Shown: in pieces, positions 33,299-41,055 of the stretch
Numbering within the stretch: position 1 is the stretch's first letter
Layout: every line of letters starts with the position of its first letter
DNA from: SIG607 sp045586405
GTDB lineage: Bacteria > Bacillota > Clostridia > Oscillospirales > Acutalibacteraceae
Length of the DNA stretch: 64,000 nucleotides
Assembly (NCBI GenBank): GCA_045586405.1
Contig: JAZNAG010000042.1
Span: forward strand, 1-64,000
Reading direction: 5' to 3'
The notes under the pieces: model-generated
What the model saw: the letters and a program-made list of their open reading frames with translations, nothing else
Databases searched by the model: none
What the model was told of the DNA's origin: nothing
Translations under genes and position numbers: made by a program

Positions 33299-34087
33299 TT
33301 GGAAAACTATTTTTGCACAAGTGAAATACACCATATAACCGAAGCAAACATCAATTTCTATGCAAATCCTTTTGTTCATCCAAGACGTAAAATGAGAGAG
33401 CACGATTTTATATATCTGCTGGAGGGAGAATGGAAAATAGGTCAAAATGAGAACAAATACACACTTAAAAAAGATAGTATTTTAATACTTTCTGCCCACA
33501 ACACCCATTTCGGTATCTCCCCTTGCGCCGCCGGTACCAAAACCATGTATTTTCACGTATCCTGCAATAAAAATGACGGTAAAGCCCAAAAGGACTCTGT
33601 GGTTTTAAACACGCTGATTAGCGCCCAGGGCAACAAAAATATTAAAAAACTTTTTTCCGAGGTTGTTTCTTCAAAACAGACGGGAAACAACAGACAAGCC
33701 GACCTTTATTTCGAGCTGTTGCTTTGCCAGCTTTCTTCAAACAGAAATTCATCGGAAGATAACGATGTTGCATTTAAGATAAAAAAAATTATCCACAGCA
33801 ACCCCGAAAAGTTTTACGGCAACAAAGAACTTGCCGACTTTGCAAACGTTTCGGTGAAAACTGCAGAAAATAAATTCAAGTCAAGTTTTGATATGACTAT
33901 TCACGAATATATCCTTAATTTTAAAATTAAAGAAGCCATTTCTTATTTTGAGATTTTCCCCGAAATCAGCATTAAAGAAACGGCATATAATTTGGGCTTT
34001 TATGACGAGTACCACTTTAGCAAGCAGTTTAAAAAGATTATGGGTATTTCCCCCAGCAATTACCGCACTGAAATGAAAAGCAAATAA
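33299..34087 (+). CDS. AraC-family transcriptional regulator
   Basis: 262 residues from a TTG start. N-terminal cupin-like sensing part ('HDFIYLLEGEWKIGQ', 'ILILSAHNTHFG'); C-terminal double HTH with 'LADFANVSVKTAENKFK' and the family tail 'IKETAYNLGFYDEYHFSKQFKK' (split), 'GISPSNYR'. Divergent orientation 117 bases from the activase gene makes it the likely sugar-responsive activator of the glycyl radical operon. Ligand unknown. Confidence 0.9.
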   Translation: MENYFCTSEIHHITEANINFYANPFVHPRRKMREHDFIYLLEGEWKIGQNENKYTLKKDSILILSAHNTHFGISPCAAGTKTMYFHVSCNKNDGKAQKDSVVLNTLISAQGNKNIKKLFSEVVSSKQTGNNRQADLYFELLLCQLSSNRNSSEDNDVAFKIKKIIHSNPEKFYGNKELADFANVSVKTAENKFKSSFDMTIHEYILNFKIKEAISYFEIFPEISIKETAYNLGFYDEYHFSKQFKKIMGISPSNYRTEMKSK

Positions 34088-34117
34088 AAAAAGACTTAAC
34101 TTGCGTTAAGTCTTTTT
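34088..34117. terminator. Bidirectional terminator between araC-type gene and tRNA-Ala
   Basis: AAAAAGACTTAA / TTAAGTCTTTTT stem with a 6-nt loop; T tract on both strands, serving the regulator (+) and tRNA-Ala (-). Confidence 0.85.
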
Positions 34118-34192
34118 GGTGGAGCTAAGGGGATTCGAACCCCTGACCCCCACACTGCCAGTGTGGTGCGCTACCAACTGCGCTATAACCCC
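34117..34192 (-). tRNA. tRNA-Ala (anticodon GGC)
   Basis: 76 nt including encoded CCA. Acceptor GGGGTTA pairs with TAGCTCC (two G-U), D-loop 'AGTTGGTAGCGC', anticodon stem CCACA/TGTGG with loop CTGGCAG, T-loop GGTTCGAATCC. Promoter on the minus strand: TTGAAA (34234-34229), 17 bp, TATCAT (34211-34206). Confidence 0.95.
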
Positions 34193-34265
34193 AAATCACG
34201 AAGTTATGATATCATATATTAAACCATATTTCAAGTATTTTTTATAAAAATGGTTAAAATAAGAC

Positions 34266-34294
34266 TTGACAAAATAATTGTGAGATAATATAAT
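34266..34294 (+). promoter_or_regulatory. Fully consensus promoter of tRNA-Gln
   Basis: TTGACA (34266-34271), 17 bp, TATAAT (34289-34294), 20 bases before the tRNA. Confidence 0.85.
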
Positions 34295-34314
34295 AGTCGT
34301 TGTCAACAAAATCT

Positions 34315-34388
34315 TGGGGAATTGTGTAACGGTAGCACGACAGACTCTGACTCTGTTTGTTGGGGTTCGAATCCCTATTCCCCAGCCA
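34315..34388 (+). tRNA. tRNA-Gln (anticodon CTG)
   Basis: 74 nt with encoded CCA. Acceptor TGGGGAA/TTCCCCA, anticodon stem ACAGA/TCTGT with loop CTCTGAC giving anticodon CTG (reads CAG), T-loop GGTTCGAATCC. Discriminator G as usual for Gln. Confidence 0.95.
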
Positions 34389-34422
34389 AAAAGACCTGAC
34401 TTTTGTCAGGTCTTTTCTTTTT
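34389..34422 (+). terminator. Terminator of tRNA-Gln
   Basis: AAAAGACCTGAC / GTCAGGTCTTTT 12-bp stem, TTTT loop, then CTTTTTTG. Confidence 0.85.
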
Positions 34423-34432
34423 TGTTTATCTC

Positions 34433-34461
34433 TTGCTTTTACAAAGAATAAATGTTAAAAT
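34433..34461 (+). promoter_or_regulatory. Promoter of the ion transporter gene
   Basis: TTGCTT (34433-34438), 17 bp, TAAAAT (34456-34461), 30 bases before the start codon. Confidence 0.55.
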
Positions 34462-34491
34462 AATTATGATTTTATTTAAGGACGTGACTGT

Positions 34492-35763
34492 ATGATTCCT
34501 GCTATTATTCTTTTTGCGGTAACCTATGTGCTTATGTTGGCTTTTTCAAAATACAGACCCTACATTGCACTTGCTTCCGGTCTGGCTTTCATTTTAAGCG
34601 GTATGTTGCCACTTGGTGAAATTTTTGGTGCCATTGACTTTAATGTCATTTTAATGATAGTCGGCACGATGGGACTTGTTGCTTTGTTTACAGAAAGCAA
34701 AATGCCCGCCCTTCTTGCCGATTTGATTATGGAAAAGGTACCTAATGTTATGTGGGCGGCAGTTGCATTATCTCTCTTTGCCGGTATTATTTCGGCTTTT
34801 GTAGACAATGTTGCCACCGTACTTATGATAGCCCCCGTTGCACTTGCCATTTGCAAGAAATTAAATGTGAACCCCGTTCCTTTTATCATTGCTATTGCAG
34901 TTTCCTCAAATCTTCAGGGCGCCGCTACCCTTATCGGCGATACCACCGCCATAATGCTTGGTTCGGCTCTTGATATGTCCTTCCTTGACTTCTTCTGGTA
35001 TCAGGGAAAACCCAGTATTTTCTTCGCAGTTGAACTTGGTGCTTTAATTGCCACCATTATTATCATATTTTTGTTCCGCAAGGAAAAAGATTCTATTGAA
35101 AAACAAGCCACCAGAACAAAGGTTACCGATTTGGTGCCTACCGCCCTTTTGGTTGCGGCTTTACTGTTACTTATTGTAGTTTCCTTTATTCCCGAAAAAC
35201 CCGCTACCACCAACGGTCTTATCTGTTGTGCTTTGCTTATCATAGGATTTATATATTCTTTGATAAAAACAAAGGGTTTTTCCTCTATCACTTCCGCTTT
35301 AAAGGAAATTGATTTCACCACCATAGGCATACTTCTCGGTCTTTTCCTTATGATTGGCGGTATTTCCGCTCAGGGCGTTATTGACGCAGCAGGTGCGCTT
35401 CTTGCTAAGGCAGGCGGCGGAAATATGTTCCTCTTATACACAATTATTGTATGGGCGTCGGTAGCTATTTCTGCCTTTATAGACAATATTCCTTATGTTG
35501 CCACAATGATACCGGTTATTGCAAGTCTTTCTGCCAACTTGGGTGTTGACCCCACTCCCCTTTATTTCGGTCTGTTGTCAGGCGCAACCCTGGGTGGCAA
35601 CTGCACACCCATCGGTGCTTCGGCAAATATAACAGGTATCGGCATTTTAAGAAAAGAAGGCTATGAAGTTAAAAACAAAGACTTCTTCAGAATAGGTGTT
35701 CCCTTTACCCTTGCGGCAATTATACCGGCTTACATTTATATATGGCTGGTTTACGGAATATAA
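34492..35763 (+). CDS. ArsB/NhaD/SLC13-type ion transporter (IT superfamily)
   Basis: 423 residues, about eleven helices in two inverted halves. Each half carries the family signature: 'ISAFVDNVATVLMIAPVAL' with 'ATLIGDTTAIMLGSAL', and 'ISAFIDNIPYVATMIPV' with 'GGNCTPIGASANITGIGI'. Such proteins export arsenite or exchange Na+/H+, or import anions such as citrate. No ars genes are adjacent, so arsenite is not favoured. It is followed after 10 bases by the phosphatase-like gene, suggesting one transcript. Confidence 0.85.
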   Translation: MIPAIILFAVTYVLMLAFSKYRPYIALASGLAFILSGMLPLGEIFGAIDFNVILMIVGTMGLVALFTESKMPALLADLIMEKVPNVMWAAVALSLFAGIISAFVDNVATVLMIAPVALAICKKLNVNPVPFIIAIAVSSNLQGAATLIGDTTAIMLGSALDMSFLDFFWYQGKPSIFFAVELGALIATIIIIFLFRKEKDSIEKQATRTKVTDLVPTALLVAALLLLIVVSFIPEKPATTNGLICCALLIIGFIYSLIKTKGFSSITSALKEIDFTTIGILLGLFLMIGGISAQGVIDAAGALLAKAGGGNMFLLYTIIVWASVAISAFIDNIPYVATMIPVIASLSANLGVDPTPLYFGLLSGATLGGNCTPIGASANITGIGILRKEGYEVKNKDFFRIGVPFTLAAIIPAYIYIWLVYGI

Positions 35764-35773
35764 CGAGGTTTTT

Positions 35774-36505
35774 ATGAAGATTATAATAATTAGACACGGT
35801 GACCCGGATTATTCTATTGATTCTCTGACAAATACGGGACAAAAGGAAGCAGAGCTTTTATCAGACAGAATTTCACGCCTTAATGTTAAAGCTTTCTACG
35901 TTTCCCCCCTTGGCAGAGCAAAGGATACCGCCGAATACACACTTAAAAAAATGGGGCGAACCGCTACTGTTTGCGACTGGCTCAAAGAATTTCCAACACC
36001 GATAAAACGCCCTGATAAAAACGGCTATCTTTCGGTTGCTTGGGACTGGTTACCTCAGGATTGGTGCGAAAAGCAAGAATTTTATAGCCGCAAAGACTGG
36101 TTTAATGTAGATATAATGGCCGATTCCAAAATCAACGAGGAATACACAAAGGTTATCACAGAATTTGATAATTTACTTGCAAGTCACGGTTATGAACGCT
36201 GCGGCAATTACTACAAAGCAAATAACGCAAACGAGGATACTATTGTTTTATTCTGTCACTTCGGTGTTGAATGTGTACTGCTCAGCCACCTGCTTGGTGT
36301 TTCGCCAATGGTACTGTGGCACGGCACCTGTGCTGCTCCCACCTCGGTTACCACTATCGTAACAGAAGAAAGAAGAAAGGGTATCGCCTATTTTAGAATG
36401 AGCGCTTTCGGCGATATTTCCCATTTATATGCTGCAAACGAAGAACCTTCTTTTGCCGCCCGTTTTTGCGAAACATTTGATAACACTTCCCAGCGCCACG
36501 ACTAA
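35774..36505 (+). CDS. Histidine phosphatase superfamily protein
   Basis: 243 residues from the ATG at 35774 (CGAGG upstream). Catalytic 'IIRHGDPDY' with the phosphorylated His, 'SPLGRAKDTA' with the pocket Arg, and 'VLFCHFGVE' with the second His. The central part contains an unusual insert ('WDWLPQDWCEKQEF') before the second His. Phosphoglycerate-mutase-like or small-molecule phosphatase; substrate unknown. A terminator follows. Confidence 0.82.
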   Translation: MKIIIIRHGDPDYSIDSLTNTGQKEAELLSDRISRLNVKAFYVSPLGRAKDTAEYTLKKMGRTATVCDWLKEFPTPIKRPDKNGYLSVAWDWLPQDWCEKQEFYSRKDWFNVDIMADSKINEEYTKVITEFDNLLASHGYERCGNYYKANNANEDTIVLFCHFGVECVLLSHLLGVSPMVLWHGTCAAPTSVTTIVTEERRKGIAYFRMSAFGDISHLYAANEEPSFAARFCETFDNTSQRHD

Positions 36506-36511
36506 TAAACT

Positions 36512-36546
36512 AAAGGCAGAAAAATTAGTTTTTTCTGCCTTTTTTA
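36512..36546 (+). terminator. Terminator after the histidine phosphatase gene
   Basis: AAAGGCAGAAAAA / TTTTTCTGCCTTTT stem ending in TTTTT. Confidence 0.8.
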
Positions 36547-36548
36547 TA

Positions 36549-36577
36549 TTGACAAACGGAAAAATAAGGTATATAAT
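36549..36577 (+). promoter_or_regulatory. Fully consensus promoter of feoAB
   Basis: TTGACA (36549-36554), 17 bp, TATAAT (36572-36577). Transcription should start at about 36584, right next to the first palindromic operator, as expected for a strongly expressed, tightly repressed gene. Confidence 0.8.
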
Positions 36578-36585
36578 ACACTAAG

Positions 36586-36601
36586 GTTAGCACCTGCTAA
36601 C
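36586..36601. promoter_or_regulatory. Palindromic operator 1 upstream of feoA
   Basis: GTTAGC-ACCT-GCTAAC, perfect 6-bp arms, placed at the predicted transcription start. The half-site resembles the GTTAG core of DtxR/IdeR boxes. Confidence 0.7.
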
Positions 36602-36620
36602 TGATTTTTGAAAGTTATGA

Positions 36621-36636
36621 GTTAGCTTATGCTAAT
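36621..36636. promoter_or_regulatory. Palindromic operator 2 upstream of feoA
   Basis: GTTAGC-TTAT-GCTAAT, one mismatch, preceded by GA as in operator 3; lies in the leader between start site and feoA. Confidence 0.65.
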
Positions 36637-36656
36637 CACAAATTTGCGGTGATATT

Positions 36657-36869
36657 ATGACCTTAAAAGAAGCGACTGAAGGAAAAGAATACATAATAAA
36701 GCAAATAGAAACCGAAGATGAAGAGTTAAATGCCTTTCTCTTTTCTCTCGGTTGCTACAGCGGAGAAACTATTACTGTAATTTCTCAGCTTAAAAGCAGT
36801 TGCATTGTTTCTATTAAGGACAGCCGTTACAATATAGACAGCGCATTGGCAGAAGCAATTATTGTTTAA
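36657..36869 (+). CDS. feoA: Ferrous iron transport accessory protein FeoA
   Basis: 70 residues, the usual size of this SH3-like protein: 'LKEATEGKEYIIKQI', 'LFSLGCYSGETITVISQ', 'CIVSIKDSRYNID' and 'AEAIIV'. FeoA assists FeoB GTPase function at the inner face of the membrane. GGTGAT lies just upstream of the ATG. Co-directional with feoB, 75 bases ahead. Confidence 0.88.
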   Translation: MTLKEATEGKEYIIKQIETEDEELNAFLFSLGCYSGETITVISQLKSSCIVSIKDSRYNIDSALAEAIIV

Positions 36870-36902
36870 CCACTACTTCTGCTGTTTGTTTTTTGGAGTT
36901 GA

Positions 36903-36918
36903 GTTAGCATAGGCTAAC
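36903..36918. promoter_or_regulatory. Palindromic operator 3 between feoA and feoB
   Basis: GTTAGC-ATAG-GCTAAC, perfect arms. No clear promoter accompanies it, so it may act as a roadblock or mark an internal start. Confidence 0.65.
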
Positions 36919-36944
36919 TGTTCTTTGAATTACAGGAGGTTTTT

Positions 36945-38942
36945 ATGAAAATTGCATTAACCGGCAACCCAAACTCTGGTAAGACCACAATGTACAACGC
37001 CCTTACGGGAAGCAGCGAAAAGGTAGGCAACTGGGCAGGTGTTACCGTAGATAAAAAAGAACACTTGATTAAGAAGGTATACTCAAAAGGTGAGCATATC
37101 ACCGCCGTAGACCTTCCCGGCGCATATTCTATGTCACCATTTACAAGTGAGGAAAGCGTTACAAGCTCTTACGTGAAGAATGAAAATCCCGATGTTATCA
37201 TCAATATCGTGGATGCCGATAACCTGAGCCGTAGCCTTTTCTTTACCACTCAACTTCTGGAACTTGGTATTCCCGTTGTGGTAGCGCTTAACAAGAGTGA
37301 TATCGGCAAGAAGAAAGGCAATAAGATTGATACAGAGGCGCTTTCCGCAAAGCTTGGTTGTCCTGTTGTGAAGACCGTTTCCACATCCGCAGACGGATTA
37401 AAGACTCTTATTGAAACTGCCGTAGCGCGGGCTGGAAAAGAGCAAACTACACCTTACATACAAGGCGACATCGACCTGACCGACAAAACGGTAGTTGAAG
37501 CCGCTGACCGCAAACGTTTTGAGTTTGTAAACGGCATTGTTAAAGAGGTTGAAACCCGCAAGGTGCTTACAAAGGATAAAAACTTCGGCGATAAAATTGA
37601 TGCTGTTCTTACAAACAAGTGGCTCGGTATTCCGATTTTTGCCGCCGTTATGTTCCTTGTGTTCCATATTTCTCAGGCAGAAGGTCCGCTTGGACTTGGC
37701 AAGTGGCTTGAAGGTATATTAGCAGGTGCAGTAGAATCGTTCCAAGGTTATATCGGAGACCTCTTAGCAAATGCACACCCTCTTTTGCAAGCCATTGTAG
37801 TTGACGGTGTTATCGGCGGTGTTGCAGCAGTTGTGGGTTTCCTTCCTCTTGTTATGGTAATGTACTTCCTCATTGCTCTGCTTGAAGATTGCGGTTATAT
37901 GTCCCGTGCGGCAGTTGTTCTTGACCCCATTTTCAAGAAGGTTGGTCTTTCCGGCAAGTCGGTAATTCCTTTTGTTATTACCGTTGGCTGTGCGGTTCCC
38001 GGTATTATGGCAAGTCGTACTATTCGTAATGAGCGTGAGCGCAGAGCCACTGCAATGCTTGCCCCCTTTATGCCTTGCGGTGCCAAGATTCCCGTTATCG
38101 CACTGTTTGCAGGTGCTTTCTTTGACAATGCGGGATGGGTTAGTGCATTGATGTATTTTGCAGGTATTGCTCTTATCTTCCTTGGCGCATTGCTTATCAA
38201 TGCAATTACCGGCTATAAGGCAAAAAAATCTTACTTTATTATCGAACTCCCCCAGTATAAAATTCCTTCTTTTTGGGGCGCGTTTAAATCTATGTGCAGT
38301 CGCGGTTGGGCGTATATTGTAAAAGCGGCTACTATTATTCTGCTTTGCAATATGGTTGTACAGCTTATGCAGTCTTTCACCTGGAGCTTTGCAGTTGCCG
38401 AAAGCGCAGATTCCTCTATTCTGGCATCTATTGCTTCGCCTTTTGCTTATTTGCTTGTTCCCATTGTGGGTGTACTTTCCTGGCAGTTGGCGGCGGCGTC
38501 AATTACAGGATTTATCGCAAAAGAAAACGTTGTTGGTACTCTTGCGGTTTGCTTTGTTGGACTTAATAACCTTATTGATGCCGAAGAACTCTCTCTTATG
38601 GAAGGCGCAGGAAGTGAAGTGGCAGGCATTATGGCTATCACCAAGGTTGCCGCCCTTTCCTATCTGATGTTTAACCTTTACTCTCCCCCCTGTTTTGCCG
38701 CTATCGGCGCTATGAACGCTGAAATGAAAAGTGCCAAATGGTTTTGGGGCGGTATCGGTCTTCAGTTTGCCGTTGGTTATACCGTTGCCTATACTGTTTA
38801 CACCGTCGGCACTCTTATTACCGCGCCATCCTCTCTTAATACGGTTGCCGCAATATGCGGTCTTGTTGCAATAGTCTTTGTTGTTGCCTTTATATCAGGT
38901 CTTATTGCAAAAACAAACAAAAAACTGAAAGCTGAGAAATAA
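36945..38942 (+). CDS. feoB: Ferrous iron transporter FeoB
   Basis: 665 residues, at the short end of the family. N-terminal G protein: G1 'GNPNSGKTT', G3 'DLPGAYS', G4 'NKSD'; then a helical spacer and the membrane part with two Gate domains ('GCAVPGIMASRTI', 'PFMPCGAKIPVIALF', 'TGFIAKENVVGTLA') and a last helix near the C-terminus. AGGAGG is 8 bases before the ATG. It imports Fe2+ under anaerobic conditions. Followed by the Cys-rich peptide. Confidence 0.95.
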   Translation: MKIALTGNPNSGKTTMYNALTGSSEKVGNWAGVTVDKKEHLIKKVYSKGEHITAVDLPGAYSMSPFTSEESVTSSYVKNENPDVIINIVDADNLSRSLFFTTQLLELGIPVVVALNKSDIGKKKGNKIDTEALSAKLGCPVVKTVSTSADGLKTLIETAVARAGKEQTTPYIQGDIDLTDKTVVEAADRKRFEFVNGIVKEVETRKVLTKDKNFGDKIDAVLTNKWLGIPIFAAVMFLVFHISQAEGPLGLGKWLEGILAGAVESFQGYIGDLLANAHPLLQAIVVDGVIGGVAAVVGFLPLVMVMYFLIALLEDCGYMSRAAVVLDPIFKKVGLSGKSVIPFVITVGCAVPGIMASRTIRNERERRATAMLAPFMPCGAKIPVIALFAGAFFDNAGWVSALMYFAGIALIFLGALLINAITGYKAKKSYFIIELPQYKIPSFWGAFKSMCSRGWAYIVKAATIILLCNMVVQLMQSFTWSFAVAESADSSILASIASPFAYLLVPIVGVLSWQLAAASITGFIAKENVVGTLAVCFVGLNNLIDAEELSLMEGAGSEVAGIMAITKVAALSYLMFNLYSPPCFAAIGAMNAEMKSAKWFWGGIGLQFAVGYTVAYTVYTVGTLITAPSSLNTVAAICGLVAIVFVVAFISGLIAKTNKKLKAEK

Positions 38943-38944
38943 TT

Positions 38945-39091
38945 ATGGAAAACGCAGTGGTTATAGTTTTACTGACGGTTATTGTTGCCGCCATTGTTAT
39001 TTATCTTATAAGAGCCAAAAAGAAGGGGCAAAAATGCATTGGTTGTCCCTATGCAAAACAGTGCGGCGGAAATTGTGACAGCAAAAAGTGA
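38945..39091 (+). CDS. FeoB-associated Cys-rich membrane peptide
   Basis: 48 residues, starting two bases after the feoB stop. One N-terminal membrane helix (residues 4-22), a basic segment (RAKKKGQK) and a cysteine cluster C31-x2-C34-x5-C40-x3-C44. This matches the small FeoB_associated family found next to feoB in Clostridia; it may deliver or sense iron at the membrane, a role that is not established. A terminator follows. Confidence 0.82.
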   Translation: MENAVVIVLLTVIVAAIVIYLIRAKKKGQKCIGCPYAKQCGGNCDSKK

Positions 39092-39110
39092 CAAAGTTTC
39101 AAATTATGTA

Positions 39111-39138
39111 AAAGCAAGGGTATTCCCTTGCTTTTTTT
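39111..39138 (+). terminator. Terminator of the feo operon
   Basis: AAAGCAAGGG / CCCTTGCTTT stem, TATT loop, TTTTT. TTGCTT (39128-39133) within it, 17 bp and TAAAAT (39151-39156) also form a plausible promoter for the next gene. Confidence 0.75.
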
Positions 39139-39190
39139 ACTGTATTCTGCTAAAATTATATATCATATAAAAAGAAAGGCGGTTTTTTGT

Positions 39191-40057
39191 ATGAAGGTAG
39201 GAATATGTGCCAAAATCCTCGATAACAGAGGCGGTTTTGACAGATACGGTGACGAACGATATAAGAAAATACGAAGTTTCGGTTACGAAGCCCTTGATAT
39301 AAGTATCGGTGACACCGACTCACCCCTTTACACACAGCCTTTTGAAAAGGCAAGAGAAATTTTGCTTCATAGCAAAAAGTTAATTGAAGAGGCAGGCCTT
39401 GAAATTTCTCAAACCCACGGCCCGTGGCGTTGGCCCTGTAAGGATTATACTGAGGAGGACCGAGCTGAGCGCCTTGAGAAAATGCAATACGGTATCCGTC
39501 TTTCAAAGGTACTTGGCTGTAAGCATTTTGTTATTCACCCGATTATGCCTTATGGTGTTGAGGATATCGAAAAAGGCTATGCTGAGGATACCTGGCGGTT
39601 AAATCTTGAATTTTTCAGAAAACTTCTTGTTACGGCTAAAGAAAACGATGTTATTATCTGCCTTGAAAATATGCCCATGCTTAAATTTTCAATGTCTACA
39701 CCCGAGCAGATTTTGAAATTTGTAAAGGAAATAAACGACGATAACTTTAAAATATGCCTTGACACAGGGCACACCGCAGTATTTTACGAACTTGATATTG
39801 CTGAGGAAGTAAAAAGACTTGGCGATGAACTTCGTGTACTTCACGTGCACGACAGCAGATATAGAATAGACGCACATTTATTGCCTTATTTTGGAAGAAT
39901 TGACTGGAACAGCTTTGGTGCTGCTCTTAAAGATATCGGCTACAACGGTGTTATTTCACTTGAAACGGTACCGCCGAAAATACTACCTGACGAACTGTTT
40001 GAAGAGTTAAATGTAACCCTATGTAAGCTTGCCGCAAATATATGCAAAGATTTATAG
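39191..40057 (+). CDS. Sugar phosphate isomerase/epimerase (xylose-isomerase-like TIM barrel), copy 1
   Basis: 288 residues from the ATG at 39191. AP-endonuclease-2 / xylose isomerase-like barrel: 'GYEALDIS', 'ISQTHGPWRWP', 'FVIHPIMP', 'ICLENMP' (Glu), 'ICLDTGHTAVF' (Asp/His), 'VLHVHDS' and 'ISLETVPP' (Glu): the usual divalent-metal site. The family acts on hexoses, inosose or hydroxypyruvate; substrate unknown. It is followed after 19 bases by a close paralogue. Confidence 0.85.
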   Translation: MKVGICAKILDNRGGFDRYGDERYKKIRSFGYEALDISIGDTDSPLYTQPFEKAREILLHSKKLIEEAGLEISQTHGPWRWPCKDYTEEDRAERLEKMQYGIRLSKVLGCKHFVIHPIMPYGVEDIEKGYAEDTWRLNLEFFRKLLVTAKENDVIICLENMPMLKFSMSTPEQILKFVKEINDDNFKICLDTGHTAVFYELDIAEEVKRLGDELRVLHVHDSRYRIDAHLLPYFGRIDWNSFGAALKDIGYNGVISLETVPPKILPDELFEELNVTLCKLAANICKDL

Positions 40058-40076
40058 CAGAAAGAAGGTTTTAAAA

Positions 40077-40943
40077 ATGAAGGTTGGAATAAGTGTCAGA
40101 ATTCCCGATACAACCAGCGGTTATGAAAGATACGGTGACAAGAAATACCTCAAACTGCGCGAACACGGCTTTGAGGCTATTGATATCGATATTGCCGATA
40201 CTTCCAGTATGCTTTACTCTGAGCCTTTTGAAAAGGCAAGTGAAATTTTGCTTCATCATAAAAAACTTATAGACGAGGCAGGAATAGAAATTTCTCAAAC
40301 CCACGGCCCGTGGCGTTGGCCCAGCCGTGATTACACCGAAGCAGAACGGGCAGAACGCCTTGAAAAAATGCAAAAGAGTATCCGTCTTACAAAGGTGCTT
40401 GGCTGTAAATATTTCGTTATTCACCCCATTATGCCATATACCGTTGAGGATACCGAAAAGGGCTATGCTGAGGATACCTGGCGGTTAAATCTTGAATTTT
40501 TCAGAAAACTTCTTGTTACGGCTAAAGAGGAAGACGTTATTATATGCCTTGAAAATATGCCCATGCTTAAATTTTCAATGTCTACCCCCGAGCAGATTTT
40601 GAAATTCGTAAAGGAAATAAACGACGATAACTTTAAAATATGCCTTGACACAGGGCACACGGCAGTATTTTACGAGTTCGACCTTGCTGAAGAAGTACGT
40701 CGTTTAGGTGAAGAAATAAAGGTACTTCACGTTCACGACAGTAAATGGCGAATTGACTGTCACTTTTTCCCATACTTTGGCAGAATTGACTGGGCTGAAT
40801 TTGCAAAAGCTCTTAAAGAAGTAAACTATAGCGGTGTATTTTCCCTTGAGGCTATGCCGCCAAAGGCTCTTCCCGACGAACTTTTCGACGAAACAGGCAC
40901 CCTGCTTTGCCGTCTTGCTAAAAATGTTTGTAAAGATTTATAA
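40077..40943 (+). CDS. Sugar phosphate isomerase/epimerase, tandem copy 2
   Basis: 288 residues, exactly the length of copy 1 and colinear with it. All metal-site motifs are kept ('SQTHGPWRWP', 'VIHPIMP', 'CLENMP', 'CLDTGHTAVF', 'LHVHDSKWR', 'SLEAMPP'). DNA at 40461-40674 is almost identical to 39575-39788, while the first 200 and last 200 bases have diverged widely. Probably a tandem duplicate with a slightly different substrate. AAGAAGG upstream of the ATG. Confidence 0.85.
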   Translation: MKVGISVRIPDTTSGYERYGDKKYLKLREHGFEAIDIDIADTSSMLYSEPFEKASEILLHHKKLIDEAGIEISQTHGPWRWPSRDYTEAERAERLEKMQKSIRLTKVLGCKYFVIHPIMPYTVEDTEKGYAEDTWRLNLEFFRKLLVTAKEEDVIICLENMPMLKFSMSTPEQILKFVKEINDDNFKICLDTGHTAVFYEFDLAEEVRRLGEEIKVLHVHDSKWRIDCHFFPYFGRIDWAEFAKALKEVNYSGVFSLEAMPPKALPDELFDETGTLLCRLAKNVCKDL

Positions 40944-40947
40944 ATCA

Positions 40948-40978
40948 AAAAGCCGACAAATGTCGGCTTTTCCTTTTT
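40948..40978 (+). terminator. Terminator after the tandem isomerases
   Basis: AAAAGCCGACA / TGTCGGCTTTT stem and TCCTTTTT tail. Confidence 0.8.
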
Positions 40979-40987
40979 AAGTTTATG

Positions 40988-41016
40988 TTGCTTTTTTGTG
41001 AGTTTTTTGGTATTAT
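40988..41016 (+). promoter_or_regulatory. Promoter of the OPT transporter gene
   Basis: TTGCTT (40988-40993), 17 bp, TATTAT (41011-41016). Confidence 0.5.
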
Positions 41017-41055
41017 ATCTTTGTATGTAAAAAATAAAATTTAAGGAGAAATTTT

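Noticed and set aside
33789..33797. Perfect DnaA box (TTATCCACA) considered as origin signal
   Set aside because: Single copy inside the AraC-family coding sequence with no cluster or AT-rich unwinding region.
34492..35763. Arsenite efflux pump ArsB as a firm call
   Set aside because: Fold motifs fit the whole IT superfamily and no arsenic genes are adjacent.
39575..40674. Direct repeat taken as part of a transposon
   Set aside because: The repeat lies within two colinear, complete genes and has no terminal inverted repeats or transposase.
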